64,000 nucleotides of DNA from CAYSRJ01 sp964521865 (GCA_964521865.1 CAZFTJ010000011.1:62001-126000); one strand, 5' to 3'; shown: positions 44,030-53,094, counted from the stretch's first letter. Program-made: numbers and translations. Notes: generated by a model from the sequence alone, not told the origin.

Positions 44030-45073
44030 CTACATAATGAGAGCCATAATAGCTTTCTGTGCATGCAGCCTATTTTCAGCTTCTGTCCATAGAGCTGCAC
44101 GAGGCCCATCCATAACCTCATCGGTTACTTCCATCCCTCTTTCGCAGGGCAAACAATGCATATATTTCGCATGATTCTTCCCCAATTTCATATATTTCTC
44201 ACTTACAATCCAATCCGTATATTTACTGAACAGTTTGGCCATTTCATCGTGCCTCGGCTCTTTTTCAAACGGAGGAAGCAGATCGAGGCAAACATGATTT
44301 CTGCCATAGACAATATCAGCATCCTCAAAAGCATCTTCGATATTGTCTGACGTCTGGTAATTTCCACCATTGGCCTCTACATTTTCCTTTATAGCAGACT
44401 CAATTTCAGGGTCGATCCTTAATTCCGGCGGTTTCGCATAGACGATATTTGCTCCAAAGAGACTCGCCGCATACATAACATCATGATGGGGCGCAATCGG
44501 CTTTTTGGTACTCCCCGAGTAAGTCCATGTTGCTCCTAATTTTAAACCCCGTAAATCCCGACCAAAAAATTCCCACATGGTCATTACATCAGCCATTCCC
44601 TGGCAGGGATGGTATATATTATCCTCCATATTTATAACCGGGATATCAGCCCACTTTGCAAACTCTTTAATGACCTTTAATCCTTTATCATACTCCCAAT
44701 TAACTACATCACCAAGAATTCTGATGGCAATACAATCACCCATTCCATTAAATACTCTGGCCATATCCGATATTCTTTCCGTTTGATAAGGCATCTCCTC
44801 TCCTTCTAAAGCAGGAATCCTAGTCGCGCTTGGCTGTAAAAAATGCCCATGGCCCCCTAATTGAAAAATACCAGCTTCGAAACTGTTTCTTGTTCGTGTG
44901 GAAGGATTAAAAAAAATCATGAATAAGGTTTTTCCGTCCAATAGTTTATGCCGCCTCCCAATTGCATAATCCATCTTAAGAGCTAATGCGGTTTCTAAAA
45001 TGGTTATAACTTCGTGCTTTGAGAAATCCCGTAGCGAAATAAAATCACGTCCTCTTAAAGATTTTGTTAGCAT
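44030..45073 (-). CDS. YgeW-like aspartate/ornithine carbamoyltransferase-family enzyme
   Basis: 347 aa from the ATG at 45073 (AGGAG eight bases upstream; the ATG two codons earlier is only two bases from it). Carbamoyl phosphate site FFNPSTRTRNSFEAG, HPCQGMADVM, and YMHCLPCERG near the C-terminus. The ornithine-binding SMG loop is missing. The region TWTYSGSTKKPIAPHHDV up to EANGGNYQTSDNIEDAF, then DADIVY, follows the layout of YgeW and other knotted carbamoyltransferases rather than ArgF. In purine-fermenting bacteria YgeW-type enzymes release carbamoyl phosphate from ureido acids. Here it is the first gene of a set with arcC. Substrate is inference. Confidence 0.82.
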   Translation of the reverse strand: MLTKSLRGRDFISLRDFSKHEVITILETALALKMDYAIGRRHKLLDGKTLFMIFFNPSTRTRNSFEAGIFQLGGHGHFLQPSATRIPALEGEEMPYQTERISDMARVFNGMGDCIAIRILGDVVNWEYDKGLKVIKEFAKWADIPVINMEDNIYHPCQGMADVMTMWEFFGRDLRGLKLGATWTYSGSTKKPIAPHHDVMYAASLFGANIVYAKPPELRIDPEIESAIKENVEANGGNYQTSDNIEDAFEDADIVYGRNHVCLDLLPPFEKEPRHDEMAKLFSKYTDWIVSEKYMKLGKNHAKYMHCLPCERGMEVTDEVMDGPRAALWTEAENRLHAQKAIMALIM

Positions 45074-45985
45074 TGTCATCTCTCCTCTTGAATATTTTTA
45101 ATCGCACATCGCAAACAAACTAAATAATCGGCTTTGATTGACCCCATACATCATGGAAATATAGTAAAACCCGAACATGGACAATATTAACGCCATTTGG
45201 ATTAAAACACTATACACCTTGGCCTTAGAGTATAGCCCTGCAGGACTCTAATCGATTCGCAGATATATCATTTGTCATTATTTTGAAACTACAAATTTTT
45301 TGAAATAATTCATATCATAGCCCTTCTCGTTTCAAATACCAACGCTAAAAATAACCTCACTCATGACATCCGATCATCAAATCTTTCCTACAATCAATCG
45401 ATCCATGTTAATAATTTTTAAAAATAATATGGAGATTTTATAATAAAACTTTTAAAGTGTCAATATATTTATTACGAAAAAAACAAATTATTATATAAAT
45501 AAATACAATATATTTATATTTTTAATTTTTTATTATATTTTTCATAATAATTATAAAAAATAAAGAGCTTCATAATATATTTTTATGTAAAATAAGGGCA
45601 AAATGTTTGCGTCTCTACCCTTTGTGTATTCCGGTGAATTCCACCACTGATCCCGAAAATAAATTACCACTTTAAGCATCATTCACATTTCTCCCTCCAC
45701 TACAAAAAAGTGGTAAATTTACATAAACGATTTTTAAGGTTTTTCTGGTTTTTAGAGAGAAAAAGCGTACAGATCATACTCAAGAAAACATATTGATCCA
45801 CACAGCGAGATGTTTATACGGGAAAACTCTTAGAAACAACCTTCACATCGCGTTTGATATGGGTATTTTGCGGTCGACCGGATAGGTTGTAGTGCAGAAT
45901 TATCCCGGGCGGATGAGGCACAGCGTGTAAAAAAAAGACCGAATCGCCGTTCGCTGCATCCGCTCCGATCACAGGCAGGTGCGTT
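45074..45985. other. very AT-rich gap at right edge of catabolic island
   Basis: About 910 bp with no gene. 45400-45600 is almost entirely A/T. It should hold the promoter of the carbamoyltransferase set. An inverted repeat lies at 45664-45716. Gene style changes sharply across this gap, to GC-richer DNA from 45986 on. Confidence 0.6.
45664..45716. repeat. inverted repeat TTACCACTTT/AAAGTGGTAA
   Basis: Perfect 10-bp arms at 45664-45673 and 45707-45716, separated by 33 bp. Could be paired operator half-sites or the ends of a lost element. Confidence 0.45.
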
Positions 45986-47545
45986 TCAGGAATATCTTCT
46001 CAATATATCCCAGTATGCACCGCGGCAGCCCTTTCGTATCGCATCGATGAGCCGCTGGTTGGCGTTATAGTTGTAGTTTTGCCTGGGCCGGGACGGATCA
46101 AAAAAGAAAAACCGTTCGTCTCCCGCAATGCATCGCGAGAGAATGGCGAAGATCGAGGAAGAGATTGCCGGCTCTATGAAGAAAAGCGGGTCTGACGGGG
46201 TTTTACCGCCGAACAGGCCTGTATTTTTTCCGGCCATCCCCTTCGAATTCGAGCCGGGCCGGTCGGCCCGGGCTTCTCCTTTTATATTGATGCCTTGTCG
46301 ACCCGATTCATTCGAAACCGTCCCGTTCTTGCCCGCCGCTTCTGAATCCGAGCCTGTCGGCATCGATGAACATCCGCCGGTCTTAACCTGTGTTTCCAGT
46401 GCTGTTCCTCCATACACCCGCACGCCTGCGCTCACCCCGAACCCGGATGCACCTGTTTTTTTCATCAGCTCGATTGTCCGTGTAATACTTGCCTCCGATT
46501 CCCCCGGCGCCCCGAACAAGAGGTCGAGCATAACTGCGATGCCCTCTTCCCTGCAGTATCTGCTCGCATTTATAATATCTTCGGCAGCGTGGTCCCGTCC
46601 GAGACCCTTGAGCATACGCGGGTCTCCACTGTCGACGCCGAAGTTGATCCCCGCGAAGCCCGAACGTTTCATGAGCCCGGCGAGCTCTCTCGTAAAGGGG
46701 GCAGGCGAACAGTAGGCGTACATACGCAGTTTTTCACCCAGGCCCCTGTCGATGATCCTCCTGCAAACCGCCTCTGCATGACCCGGCGGGATATTGAACT
46801 CGCTGTCACAGGTATGTATATGTGTAATTCCCTGCTCTAAAAGCCGTTCCAACTCGAAGATAATGTCGACCGGTGGCCTCAGACGAACCTTCCTGCCTTT
46901 TATGACAGGCTCCGGACAGTAGACGCACCGCTTCGGGCAGCCGCGCTTCATCTCAATACCTGCCTGCCCGCCTTCACGCCAGTAGCGCCTGTTATCGATA
47001 AAGCGCCTCGTCATTTTCGGAAGGAAAAGCGCCGTACCTTGTGCCCGACATGTATTTCCCCGATTTCGTATCACCGACCCGTGCCTGCGCCACAAAAATT
47101 CCGGTATATTGCGCCAGTCCGTGCGTCTCCTGGAAAGCCCCCCGGCAAGCTCCAAAAGGGCGGCCTCGCCGTCACCGAACACCCCGAATTCGGCGCCGCA
47201 CAACTCCATGATATACTCCGGCATAATCGAATACCCCACTCCGCCGACAACAAAAAAAGCAGCCGAATTTTCTCGTGCCTTTTGTACGATAGCTGTAAAC
47301 CCCTCGAGAAACGACTGCCTGCTCGTAAAGGCGCAATCGTCGGTATTTCTGAGCGTGAACCCCGCGAGATCGAAGCTTTCCGCAGAGAAAAAATCAGCGA
47401 TCGCAGCAGAACAATCTTCAGCAAAACAGAGGTCTAAAACCACAGGCTCATGACCTTCAGCGTAAAGCGCCTCTGCAAGATAATCGAGCGCAATCGGCGC
47501 AATCGGCGGCTTTATGCGGTTTGTATTGACGAGTGCAATACGCAT
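45986..47545 (-). CDS. B12-binding-domain radical SAM protein
   Basis: 519 aa. The N-terminal cobalamin-binding-like domain (residues about 1-150, IALVNTNRIKPPIAPIALDY and FFVVGGVGYSIMPEY) is followed by a radical SAM core with MKRGCPKRCVYCPEP (CxxxCxxC near residue 203) and the GINFGVDSGDPRMLKGLGRD segment. An unusual hydrophilic Gly/Ser/Lys insert (about residues 390-440, GCSSMPTGSDSEAAGKNGTV onward) precedes the C-terminal part. Such enzymes methylate or rearrange unreactive carbons; no substrate clue is nearby. Not cotranscribed with the island. Confidence 0.88.
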   Translation of the reverse strand: MRIALVNTNRIKPPIAPIALDYLAEALYAEGHEPVVLDLCFAEDCSAAIADFFSAESFDLAGFTLRNTDDCAFTSRQSFLEGFTAIVQKARENSAAFFVVGGVGYSIMPEYIMELCGAEFGVFGDGEAALLELAGGLSRRRTDWRNIPEFLWRRHGSVIRNRGNTCRAQGTALFLPKMTRRFIDNRRYWREGGQAGIEMKRGCPKRCVYCPEPVIKGRKVRLRPPVDIIFELERLLEQGITHIHTCDSEFNIPPGHAEAVCRRIIDRGLGEKLRMYAYCSPAPFTRELAGLMKRSGFAGINFGVDSGDPRMLKGLGRDHAAEDIINASRYCREEGIAVMLDLLFGAPGESEASITRTIELMKKTGASGFGVSAGVRVYGGTALETQVKTGGCSSMPTGSDSEAAGKNGTVSNESGRQGINIKGEARADRPGSNSKGMAGKNTGLFGGKTPSDPLFFIEPAISSSIFAILSRCIAGDERFFFFDPSRPRQNYNYNANQRLIDAIRKGCRGAYWDILRRYS

Positions 47546-47840
47546 TCATCATCCTTTGTACCGGTAAAATATCAAACCTGGCTCTTACCGTTTCACGACG
47601 CGATAAGACAAAATCCATCCGGCGGTGTCCTGCACACTCACACTAGGAGCGTTCGGTTTGAGTCCATCCGCACCGAATGAAAACAGCCGATCGGCGAAAA
47701 CCGGGACAGGTTCATTATACCAGCGCATTATTCAACGGCAAGCATTTTCGAAATATGCACGTCATGGCTCCAGCATTCGCACGGCATGCATAAAGCGCCA
47801 TGCAGGAGGAGTTATTTTCTGTTATCCGCTGTTTGTACTC

Positions 47841-47869
47841 TTGACAAGACCGGTGACGAATGATATGAT
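47841..47869 (+). promoter_or_regulatory. strong sigma70-type promoter of sugar isomerase operon
   Basis: TTGACA at 47841-47846, a 17-bp spacer, TATGAT at 47864-47869, then about 60 bp to the ATG at 47930. Near-consensus. Confidence 0.7.
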
Positions 47870-47929
47870 TCTCCGCAAAACCCCTTCCCATATCCAGTCA
47901 GCACATTTCCGGTAAAGGAGCATAAAATC

Positions 47930-48769
47930 ATGTTTAAATATTCCTACAACTCGCTCGTGTATTACGGTGAAAAGGTCGATGTGAGCCTGAAGAGGGTTGC
48001 TCGATACGGGTATGACGCACTCGAGCTCTACGGAGAGCCGGACGAGTACGATACCGCGCTCATCCGAAACCTCTGCAGCGATCTCAACGTACGGATATCT
48101 TCAATCTGCTCGATATATACCGAGCAGAGGGATCTTGCCTCTCCCGACGCCGCGATACGGAAGGCTGCAATCGACTATATGAAGCAGGTTGCCGATCTCG
48201 CCTCCGGAGTCGGATGCCCGACTATGATTGTCGCACCTACCGCATGTATGAAAATGACGCCCTGGAAGGACCGGAAAGAGGAAAGAAAGTGGGCGGTCGA
48301 GAGCATTCGGGCGGGAGGCGAATACGCCGGCTCTGTCGGGGTGAATTGTACGATCGAGGCCTGGAACCGCTACGAGACCTACTTCCTCAACAGACTCGAT
48401 CAGTGCATCGAGCTTTTACGGGAAATCGACCTGCCGAATATGGGAGTTATGGGCGATACCTTTCATATGAACATCGAAGAGGAATCCATCGGCGGTGCCT
48501 TTCGCAAAGCAGGAGAGTACGTAAACCACATACACCTTGCAGACAGCAACCGCGCAGCTCCCGGAAACGGCCATATCGATTTTGTTCCGGTGCTCGAGGC
48601 TATCAGGGATATAGGATATGAAGGATACCTCTCGTTTGAGCTTTTGCCTGCGTCGGCCGATCCGTTCGGAACACTCAAACAGGGAGGCGGCAGGGAATTT
48701 TTCGACGAGTACACGAAGTCGGCCATCTCATACATGAGGGAGATTGAAAAAAAGCTGCAAAAGGAGTAG
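47930..48769 (+). CDS. TIM-barrel sugar epimerase/isomerase (tagatose/psicose 3-epimerase-like)
   Basis: 279 aa, AAAGGAG before the ATG. Xylose-isomerase-like TIM barrel (PF01261 type). The metal-site pattern of D-tagatose 3-epimerase relatives is visible: Glu in TIEAWNRYETY, Asp in GDTFHMNIEE, His in HLADSNRAAPGNGHIDF, and Glu in LSFELLP. It should isomerise or epimerise a keto-sugar or its derivative with Mn/Mg. First of three clustered barrel genes; the next starts 3 bp after its stop. Confidence 0.87.
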   Translation: MFKYSYNSLVYYGEKVDVSLKRVARYGYDALELYGEPDEYDTALIRNLCSDLNVRISSICSIYTEQRDLASPDAAIRKAAIDYMKQVADLASGVGCPTMIVAPTACMKMTPWKDRKEERKWAVESIRAGGEYAGSVGVNCTIEAWNRYETYFLNRLDQCIELLREIDLPNMGVMGDTFHMNIEEESIGGAFRKAGEYVNHIHLADSNRAAPGNGHIDFVPVLEAIRDIGYEGYLSFELLPASADPFGTLKQGGGREFFDEYTKSAISYMREIEKKLQKE

Positions 48770-48772
48770 AGT

Positions 48773-49684
48773 ATGGGCGTAAAGGTATCTGTTGGAAGCT
48801 CCGCATTTATTTTCGGTGAGTACGAATCGAATCCTGTTCCCCTGAAAACCCTTGTGGGACGGCTCGAGGAGCTCGATTTCCAGGGGATCGAGCTCGTCGG
48901 TATGAAACCGTACGGCGACCCGGACGATATTTCGAGCATGTCGGACAGGAGAGCCCTTAAAAAGATGTTCAGAGATCACGGCCTCGAGATATCAAACTAC
49001 GGGGCCGATTTCAAGAGGCGTTCTCCGGCAAGCAGCGACCCGGATGAGCGGGAGGATTACAACGGGCTATTCACAAAAAATCTTACTTTCTGTGTCGACT
49101 GTGAGATTCCGAGCATGCGCGTCGATACGGTGGACGAACCGCCGCTCAAGCCCGGTGTACAGTATGAAGATGCGTGGAAGCGTTTCGTCGATACCTGGCA
49201 AACAGGAGCCGAACGGGCATTGAAGGAGGGGGTTTTAATCGTATGGGAATTCGAACCCGGGTTTCAGTTCAACAGGCCGTCCGAGATCATACGAATGATG
49301 GAGGATGTGGGGCATTCGAATTTCAAATTGCTTTTCGACTCCTGTCACGCACATATGTGCGCCGCCCGGGGTGCACGACAGAAAGATCCCGTCGAAACGC
49401 TCTCAGGCGGTGAGGTAGAGCTCGCAGGCCGGCTTAAAGGACGGATCGGATATGTGCACCTGATCGATTCCGACGACACGCTGCACGACAACTGGACGAG
49501 TACGCACGCGCCGTTCGGCACAGGCGTTATCGACTTCGACGCATTGACCGATACAATTGTCGAGTCCGGGTATGACGGTGAATGGTGGACCATCGACCTC
49601 TGCTTCTGGTCGGAGGCATGGAACATTCTCGCCGAGTCGAAGGGTTTTATCGACAGACTGCTGAAACGGCACGAACTTTTGTGA
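48773..49684 (+). CDS. TIM-barrel sugar isomerase-family protein
   Basis: 303 aa. Xylose-isomerase-like barrel with VWEFEPG, LLFDSCHAHM and YVHLIDSDD at the metal-site strands. The usual final Glu is replaced by Asp in WTIDLCFWSEAW, and a Cys/His-rich loop follows strand 6, so activity may differ from standard epimerases. Tightly coupled to the preceding gene. Substrate unknown. Confidence 0.82.
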   Translation: MGVKVSVGSSAFIFGEYESNPVPLKTLVGRLEELDFQGIELVGMKPYGDPDDISSMSDRRALKKMFRDHGLEISNYGADFKRRSPASSDPDEREDYNGLFTKNLTFCVDCEIPSMRVDTVDEPPLKPGVQYEDAWKRFVDTWQTGAERALKEGVLIVWEFEPGFQFNRPSEIIRMMEDVGHSNFKLLFDSCHAHMCAARGARQKDPVETLSGGEVELAGRLKGRIGYVHLIDSDDTLHDNWTSTHAPFGTGVIDFDALTDTIVESGYDGEWWTIDLCFWSEAWNILAESKGFIDRLLKRHELL

Positions 49685-49799
49685 TCGACGAACAGTGCGA
49701 AACGCATTCGCTCGAGCACAGCGCAGCTCTTTGTATATGTGAAGTATCGAGCGGGGCTCGGCAATAAAGGAAAGACAACTATTCGGAAAGGATACTGTA

Positions 49800-50612
49800 A
49801 TGGGAGAGATGAAAATCGGGTGTCAGACATACACATGGGAGATGCTCGGCGATGAATGGACCGGATCTGTGGACGACATGCTCGACGTCATCGCCGGGGC
49901 AGGATATGCCGGAGTGGAGATTACAAATACCATGATCGGTACATATTACGAGAATCCCCGGGGATTCGCCGGTGCGCTCGAAAAAACGGGGCTCTCTTTT
50001 CCATCCTTCGGATTCGTACCCCTGTACCGCTTTACGGATGCAGGTCATTACACCGAAGAAATCGAAAATATCAAAAGAGGAATCGATTTCGCGTCCCGAT
50101 TTCCGGGCTGCCGGCTCGACCTTGCGGGAGGCAGTACGGAGAACAGGGAGGGTATTGACGAAAAGTTCGAGATCATGTGCCGCATCTACAACGAGGCCGC
50201 TTCCCTTGCAGTGACGAAAAACGTGCCTGTGGATGTTCATCCCCACTCTCATGCGGGCTCAATAATCGAAACCGCGGAGGAATACCAAAAACTGATGGAC
50301 ATGACCGATACCTCGCTCGTGGGCTGGTGCCCGGATACCGGCCACATCGTGCGGGGCGGGCTCGACCTGCTGGATACCATTAAAACGTACAGCGATCGGA
50401 TCGGGAATGTCCATTTCAAGGACGCGGACAGCTTTGGCAACTGGCGCCCCATGGGAAAGGGGATCTGCGATTTTAAAAGCTGCCTCGAGCTTTTTGAAAG
50501 CACAGGCTATACGGGCTGGGTTATCGGTGAGGAAGAATCGAACGAGGCCCGCAAAGATCAGAAAAAGGCCGTGACCGAAAACAGGAGATACCTGCGGTCT
50601 CTCGGGTACTGA
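49800..50612 (+). CDS. TIM-barrel isomerase/dehydratase (IolE-like)
   Basis: 270 aa, AAAGGA before the ATG. Starts KIGCQTYTWEMLGDEW, typical of inosose dehydratase (IolE) relatives, with DVHPHSHAGS, GWCPDTGHIVRGG, NVHFKDAD and VIGEEES as metal and substrate residues. Probably acts on inosose or another keto-sugar. The other inositol genes (iolG, iolD) are not in the window. Separated by 115 bp from the preceding barrel gene but probably in the same unit. Confidence 0.82.
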   Translation: MGEMKIGCQTYTWEMLGDEWTGSVDDMLDVIAGAGYAGVEITNTMIGTYYENPRGFAGALEKTGLSFPSFGFVPLYRFTDAGHYTEEIENIKRGIDFASRFPGCRLDLAGGSTENREGIDEKFEIMCRIYNEAASLAVTKNVPVDVHPHSHAGSIIETAEEYQKLMDMTDTSLVGWCPDTGHIVRGGLDLLDTIKTYSDRIGNVHFKDADSFGNWRPMGKGICDFKSCLELFESTGYTGWVIGEEESNEARKDQKKAVTENRRYLRSLGY

Positions 50613-50881
50613 ATACACGCGGTAAAAATCTCCTGCAGCAGCATAGAAGGCCCCGGGCTATGCCGAAAAGGAAACGGCACGACTTTTTTAATCGGTCACA
50701 TCTTCATATGCACTCAATACCTTTATATATGCCGTCCGGGGTACGCGGGAATCATATCCATCTGATTTTCAGGGAACATTATTCTCCTGCCGAATTTTCC
50801 GGCACCCATACCCAATCCTCTTTCTCTACAATGTGCACGTCAGTTGAATACAGCCGTTCCCGCAGTGTACGAATTGGCGGG

Positions 50882-51667
50882 TCAGTCGGCAATCTCTATA
50901 ACTGCTCCGCATCCGGCATCGATGAAGTCTTTTCCCCACGCGTCCTTGAAATCGGCAACAGCCCTGTCGCCTGTGCAATGACTGGGACCGATCTTCTGCA
51001 CACCAATCGCTTTCAACTCATTCACGATAGACTGAATTTCTCTCTCCTGCGCGCCGCCGAGATGAAAACCGCCGGTTATAAAATATATCCTGTCGTGAAG
51101 AGCATGAACAGCTTTCTTCGCAAGGGCGACAATCCCCGGATGCGAGCAGCCGGTGACAATCACAAGTCCGGATGCGGTTTTTACAATGAGAGACTGCTCC
51201 ACTATAGACGTTCCCATCTCGCCGGTTGAATAAACGCCTGGAAAAAGCTCCTCAAACGAATGCACCTCGATGAACCGCGCCCCGCAGCCGAGTATCTTTT
51301 TCCCGAAGTCCCGAGGAAAGGAAGATGGAATACAGACGACTGCCTTCGGATCCGCCTCCAGAAACTTCCAGAGCCCGCCCGTGTGGTCAGCATGGATATG
51401 AGAGAGAAACACCACATCGATACTTTCGGGGTCTATCCCCATTTTATGCATGTTTGAAAGCAGTATGCCCCCGTCGCCGCCCGTATCGAAGAGTATTGTT
51501 TTTTCCAGGCCCTGTATCACGCAGGCCATTCCCCATGCTCCCTGCATATTCCTGTCATACACCCTGTTGTTATACACCACTGAAATCCTCATAACTCCCC
51601 CGTACGCATTAAGCAGTACCGTTGAAATTAAAAGTACAATGAAAATCGGCCCGATTACTCTCTTCAT
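50882..51667 (-). CDS. secreted MBL-fold hydrolase (MJ0301/PaaB-like family)
   Basis: 261 aa. N-terminal hydrophobic signal or anchor (VIGPIFIVLLISTVLLNAYGG). Metallo-beta-lactamase fold with SHIHADHTGG, TGCSHPGI, FITGGFHLGG and PSHCTGD. This pattern belongs to the group annotated as 7,8-dihydropterin-6-methyl-4-(beta-D-ribofuranosyl)-aminobenzene-5'-phosphate synthase-like, whose true reaction is mostly unknown. A Fur-box-like site lies 60-78 bp upstream, so iron repression is likely. Confidence 0.87.
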   Translation of the reverse strand: MKRVIGPIFIVLLISTVLLNAYGGVMRISVVYNNRVYDRNMQGAWGMACVIQGLEKTILFDTGGDGGILLSNMHKMGIDPESIDVVFLSHIHADHTGGLWKFLEADPKAVVCIPSSFPRDFGKKILGCGARFIEVHSFEELFPGVYSTGEMGTSIVEQSLIVKTASGLVIVTGCSHPGIVALAKKAVHALHDRIYFITGGFHLGGAQEREIQSIVNELKAIGVQKIGPSHCTGDRAVADFKDAWGKDFIDAGCGAVIEIAD

Positions 51668-51726
51668 CGCACATCACCCCATTTTCAAAAGCCGCCTCAC
51701 CGCGCTTAAAAAAAATTGAAATGATT

Positions 51727-51745
51727 AATAATGAATATCATTTTC
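51727..51745 (-). promoter_or_regulatory. Fur box-like site (MBL-fold gene side)
   Basis: AATAATGAATATCATTTTC, 15 of 19 matches to GATAATGATAATCATTATC. 60 bp upstream of the MBL-fold start. Confidence 0.6.
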
Positions 51746-51832
51746 ATTATAACGCTGGTTGGCTCGTAGAATCAACAGGAAACTGCAAACCGGAGAGGTT
51801 TCGAATACCTGCCTCTGAAAAAACCGTTAACT

Positions 51833-51851
51833 GGTAATGATTTTCATTTTC
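51833..51851 (+). promoter_or_regulatory. Fur box-like site (radical SAM gene side)
   Basis: GGTAATGATTTTCATTTTC, 15 of 19 matches to the Fur consensus. It lies upstream of the small ORF and radical SAM gene reading right. Confidence 0.55.
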
Positions 51852-51895
51852 TTATGGGCTATCTTTTAGTACATTACAGGTTAGCGGTGGAACAC

Positions 51896-52027
51896 ATGTC
51901 TGGAAACGATGTTGAAACGGGGCATCCGGGTGCGGGAAGAGCAGCGGGACCCGGAACGGGCACTGAAAATGGCACAGGAAGCGAATATCCGAAAGCAGGG
52001 GTAATCGACTCCTCTGCCCTGCATTGA
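51896..52027 (+). CDS. possible 43-aa Gly-rich peptide
   Basis: ATG at 51896 with GGTGG five bases upstream. The short hydrophilic product (MSGNDVETGHPGAGRAAGP...) ends 26 bp before the radical SAM start. No family recognised. It may be only a leader. Placed here because it sits between a Fur-like site and a radical SAM gene. Confidence 0.25.
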   Translation: MSGNDVETGHPGAGRAAGPGTGTENGTGSEYPKAGVIDSSALH

Positions 52028-52053
52028 GAAAAGCATATACACGGATACAGGCA

Positions 52054-53067
52054 ATGGAAAACGAATGGAGCAGATTGACCTTTGGTCCGGTTCCCTCGAG
52101 ACGACTGGGCAAAAGCCTCGGCATCAACAACATCCCCCCCAAGGTCTGCACATACTCATGCATCTACTGCCAGCTCGGAAGAACATTGACGATGCAGAAC
52201 AAGCGGCGAACGTTCTACTCCACAGAAGAGATAGTACGGGCGGTGGAGGAAAAGATCATTAAAACGCAAAAACAGGACGAACGCATCGATTATCTGAGCT
52301 TTGTACCGGACGGCGAGCCTTTACTTGACATACACCTCGGCAGCCACATCGAAGGACTCAGGAGGTTTAATTTGAAAATAGCGGTTATTACCAACGCCTC
52401 CCTTATCGCAAACGAACAGGCGAGAAACGACCTGGCAAAGGCTGACTGGGTGTCCCTGAAAATCGACGCGTACAATGAAGACATCTGGCATACTGTCGAC
52501 CGCCCGCACAGGCGCCTTGACCTGTCGGAAATCAAAAACGGAATCATGGAGTTTGCAGAAAGCTTCAAAGGTACGCTTACAACGGAAACAATGCTTATCG
52601 GCGGAGTAAACGACACAGTTGGAGAGGTTGAAAAGATCGCGGACTTCATATCGGAACTCGAACCGGGTTTCATTCCGCGTCAAAAACAGCGGCAAAACCC
52701 CTTAAAGAGCTACCTTGCAATACCCACACGGCCCCCTGCAGAGCCCGGAGCCGGCCCGGCAGGTGAATACGAGCTTTCCCGCGCACATGCTATTTTCAGA
52801 GAACGGTCGATCGAAACGGAGCTTCTCATCGGGTATGAAGGAAATGCATTTGCTTTTACAGGACAGCCCGAAGAAGACCTTCTCAGCATCACCTCCGTGC
52901 ATCCCATGAAAGAAGAAGCTGTTTCCAGTTATCTTGAAAAAGCGGAAGCAGGCTGGGAGATCGTGGAAAAACTGCTTGCTGCGGCAAAACTCAAAAAACT
53001 TTCCTACAGAGGAAACACATTCTACGTGCGGACGCTTCACCGTCCAGGCGCACGCGGGCTCCGGTAG
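52054..53067 (+). CDS. radical SAM protein (COG0731-type Fe-S oxidoreductase)
   Basis: 337 aa from the ATG at 52054; a TTG ten codons earlier has no ribosome site. LTFGPVPSRRLGKSLGIN is followed by CTYSCIYCQLG (CxxxCxxC), the hallmark of this stand-alone radical SAM group. The C-terminal about 100 residues form a winged-helix-like domain (VSSYLEKAEAGWEIVEKLLA). The reaction is not established for the family. Fur-like control is suggested by the upstream site. Confidence 0.87.
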   Translation: MENEWSRLTFGPVPSRRLGKSLGINNIPPKVCTYSCIYCQLGRTLTMQNKRRTFYSTEEIVRAVEEKIIKTQKQDERIDYLSFVPDGEPLLDIHLGSHIEGLRRFNLKIAVITNASLIANEQARNDLAKADWVSLKIDAYNEDIWHTVDRPHRRLDLSEIKNGIMEFAESFKGTLTTETMLIGGVNDTVGEVEKIADFISELEPGFIPRQKQRQNPLKSYLAIPTRPPAEPGAGPAGEYELSRAHAIFRERSIETELLIGYEGNAFAFTGQPEEDLLSITSVHPMKEEAVSSYLEKAEAGWEIVEKLLAAAKLKKLSYRGNTFYVRTLHRPGARGLR

Positions 53068-53094
53068 AAATCAAATTCAGTTTATCGCTTTTCG

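Noticed and set aside
46128..46715. 195-codon plus-strand frame
   Set aside because: Antisense to the radical SAM gene; Pro/Ser-rich shadow composition.
51896..53067. RiPP-like precursor plus radical SAM maturase
   Set aside because: The radical SAM protein is of the COG0731 stand-alone type without a SPASM or RRE-like extension; the peptide has no Cys and weak coding support.
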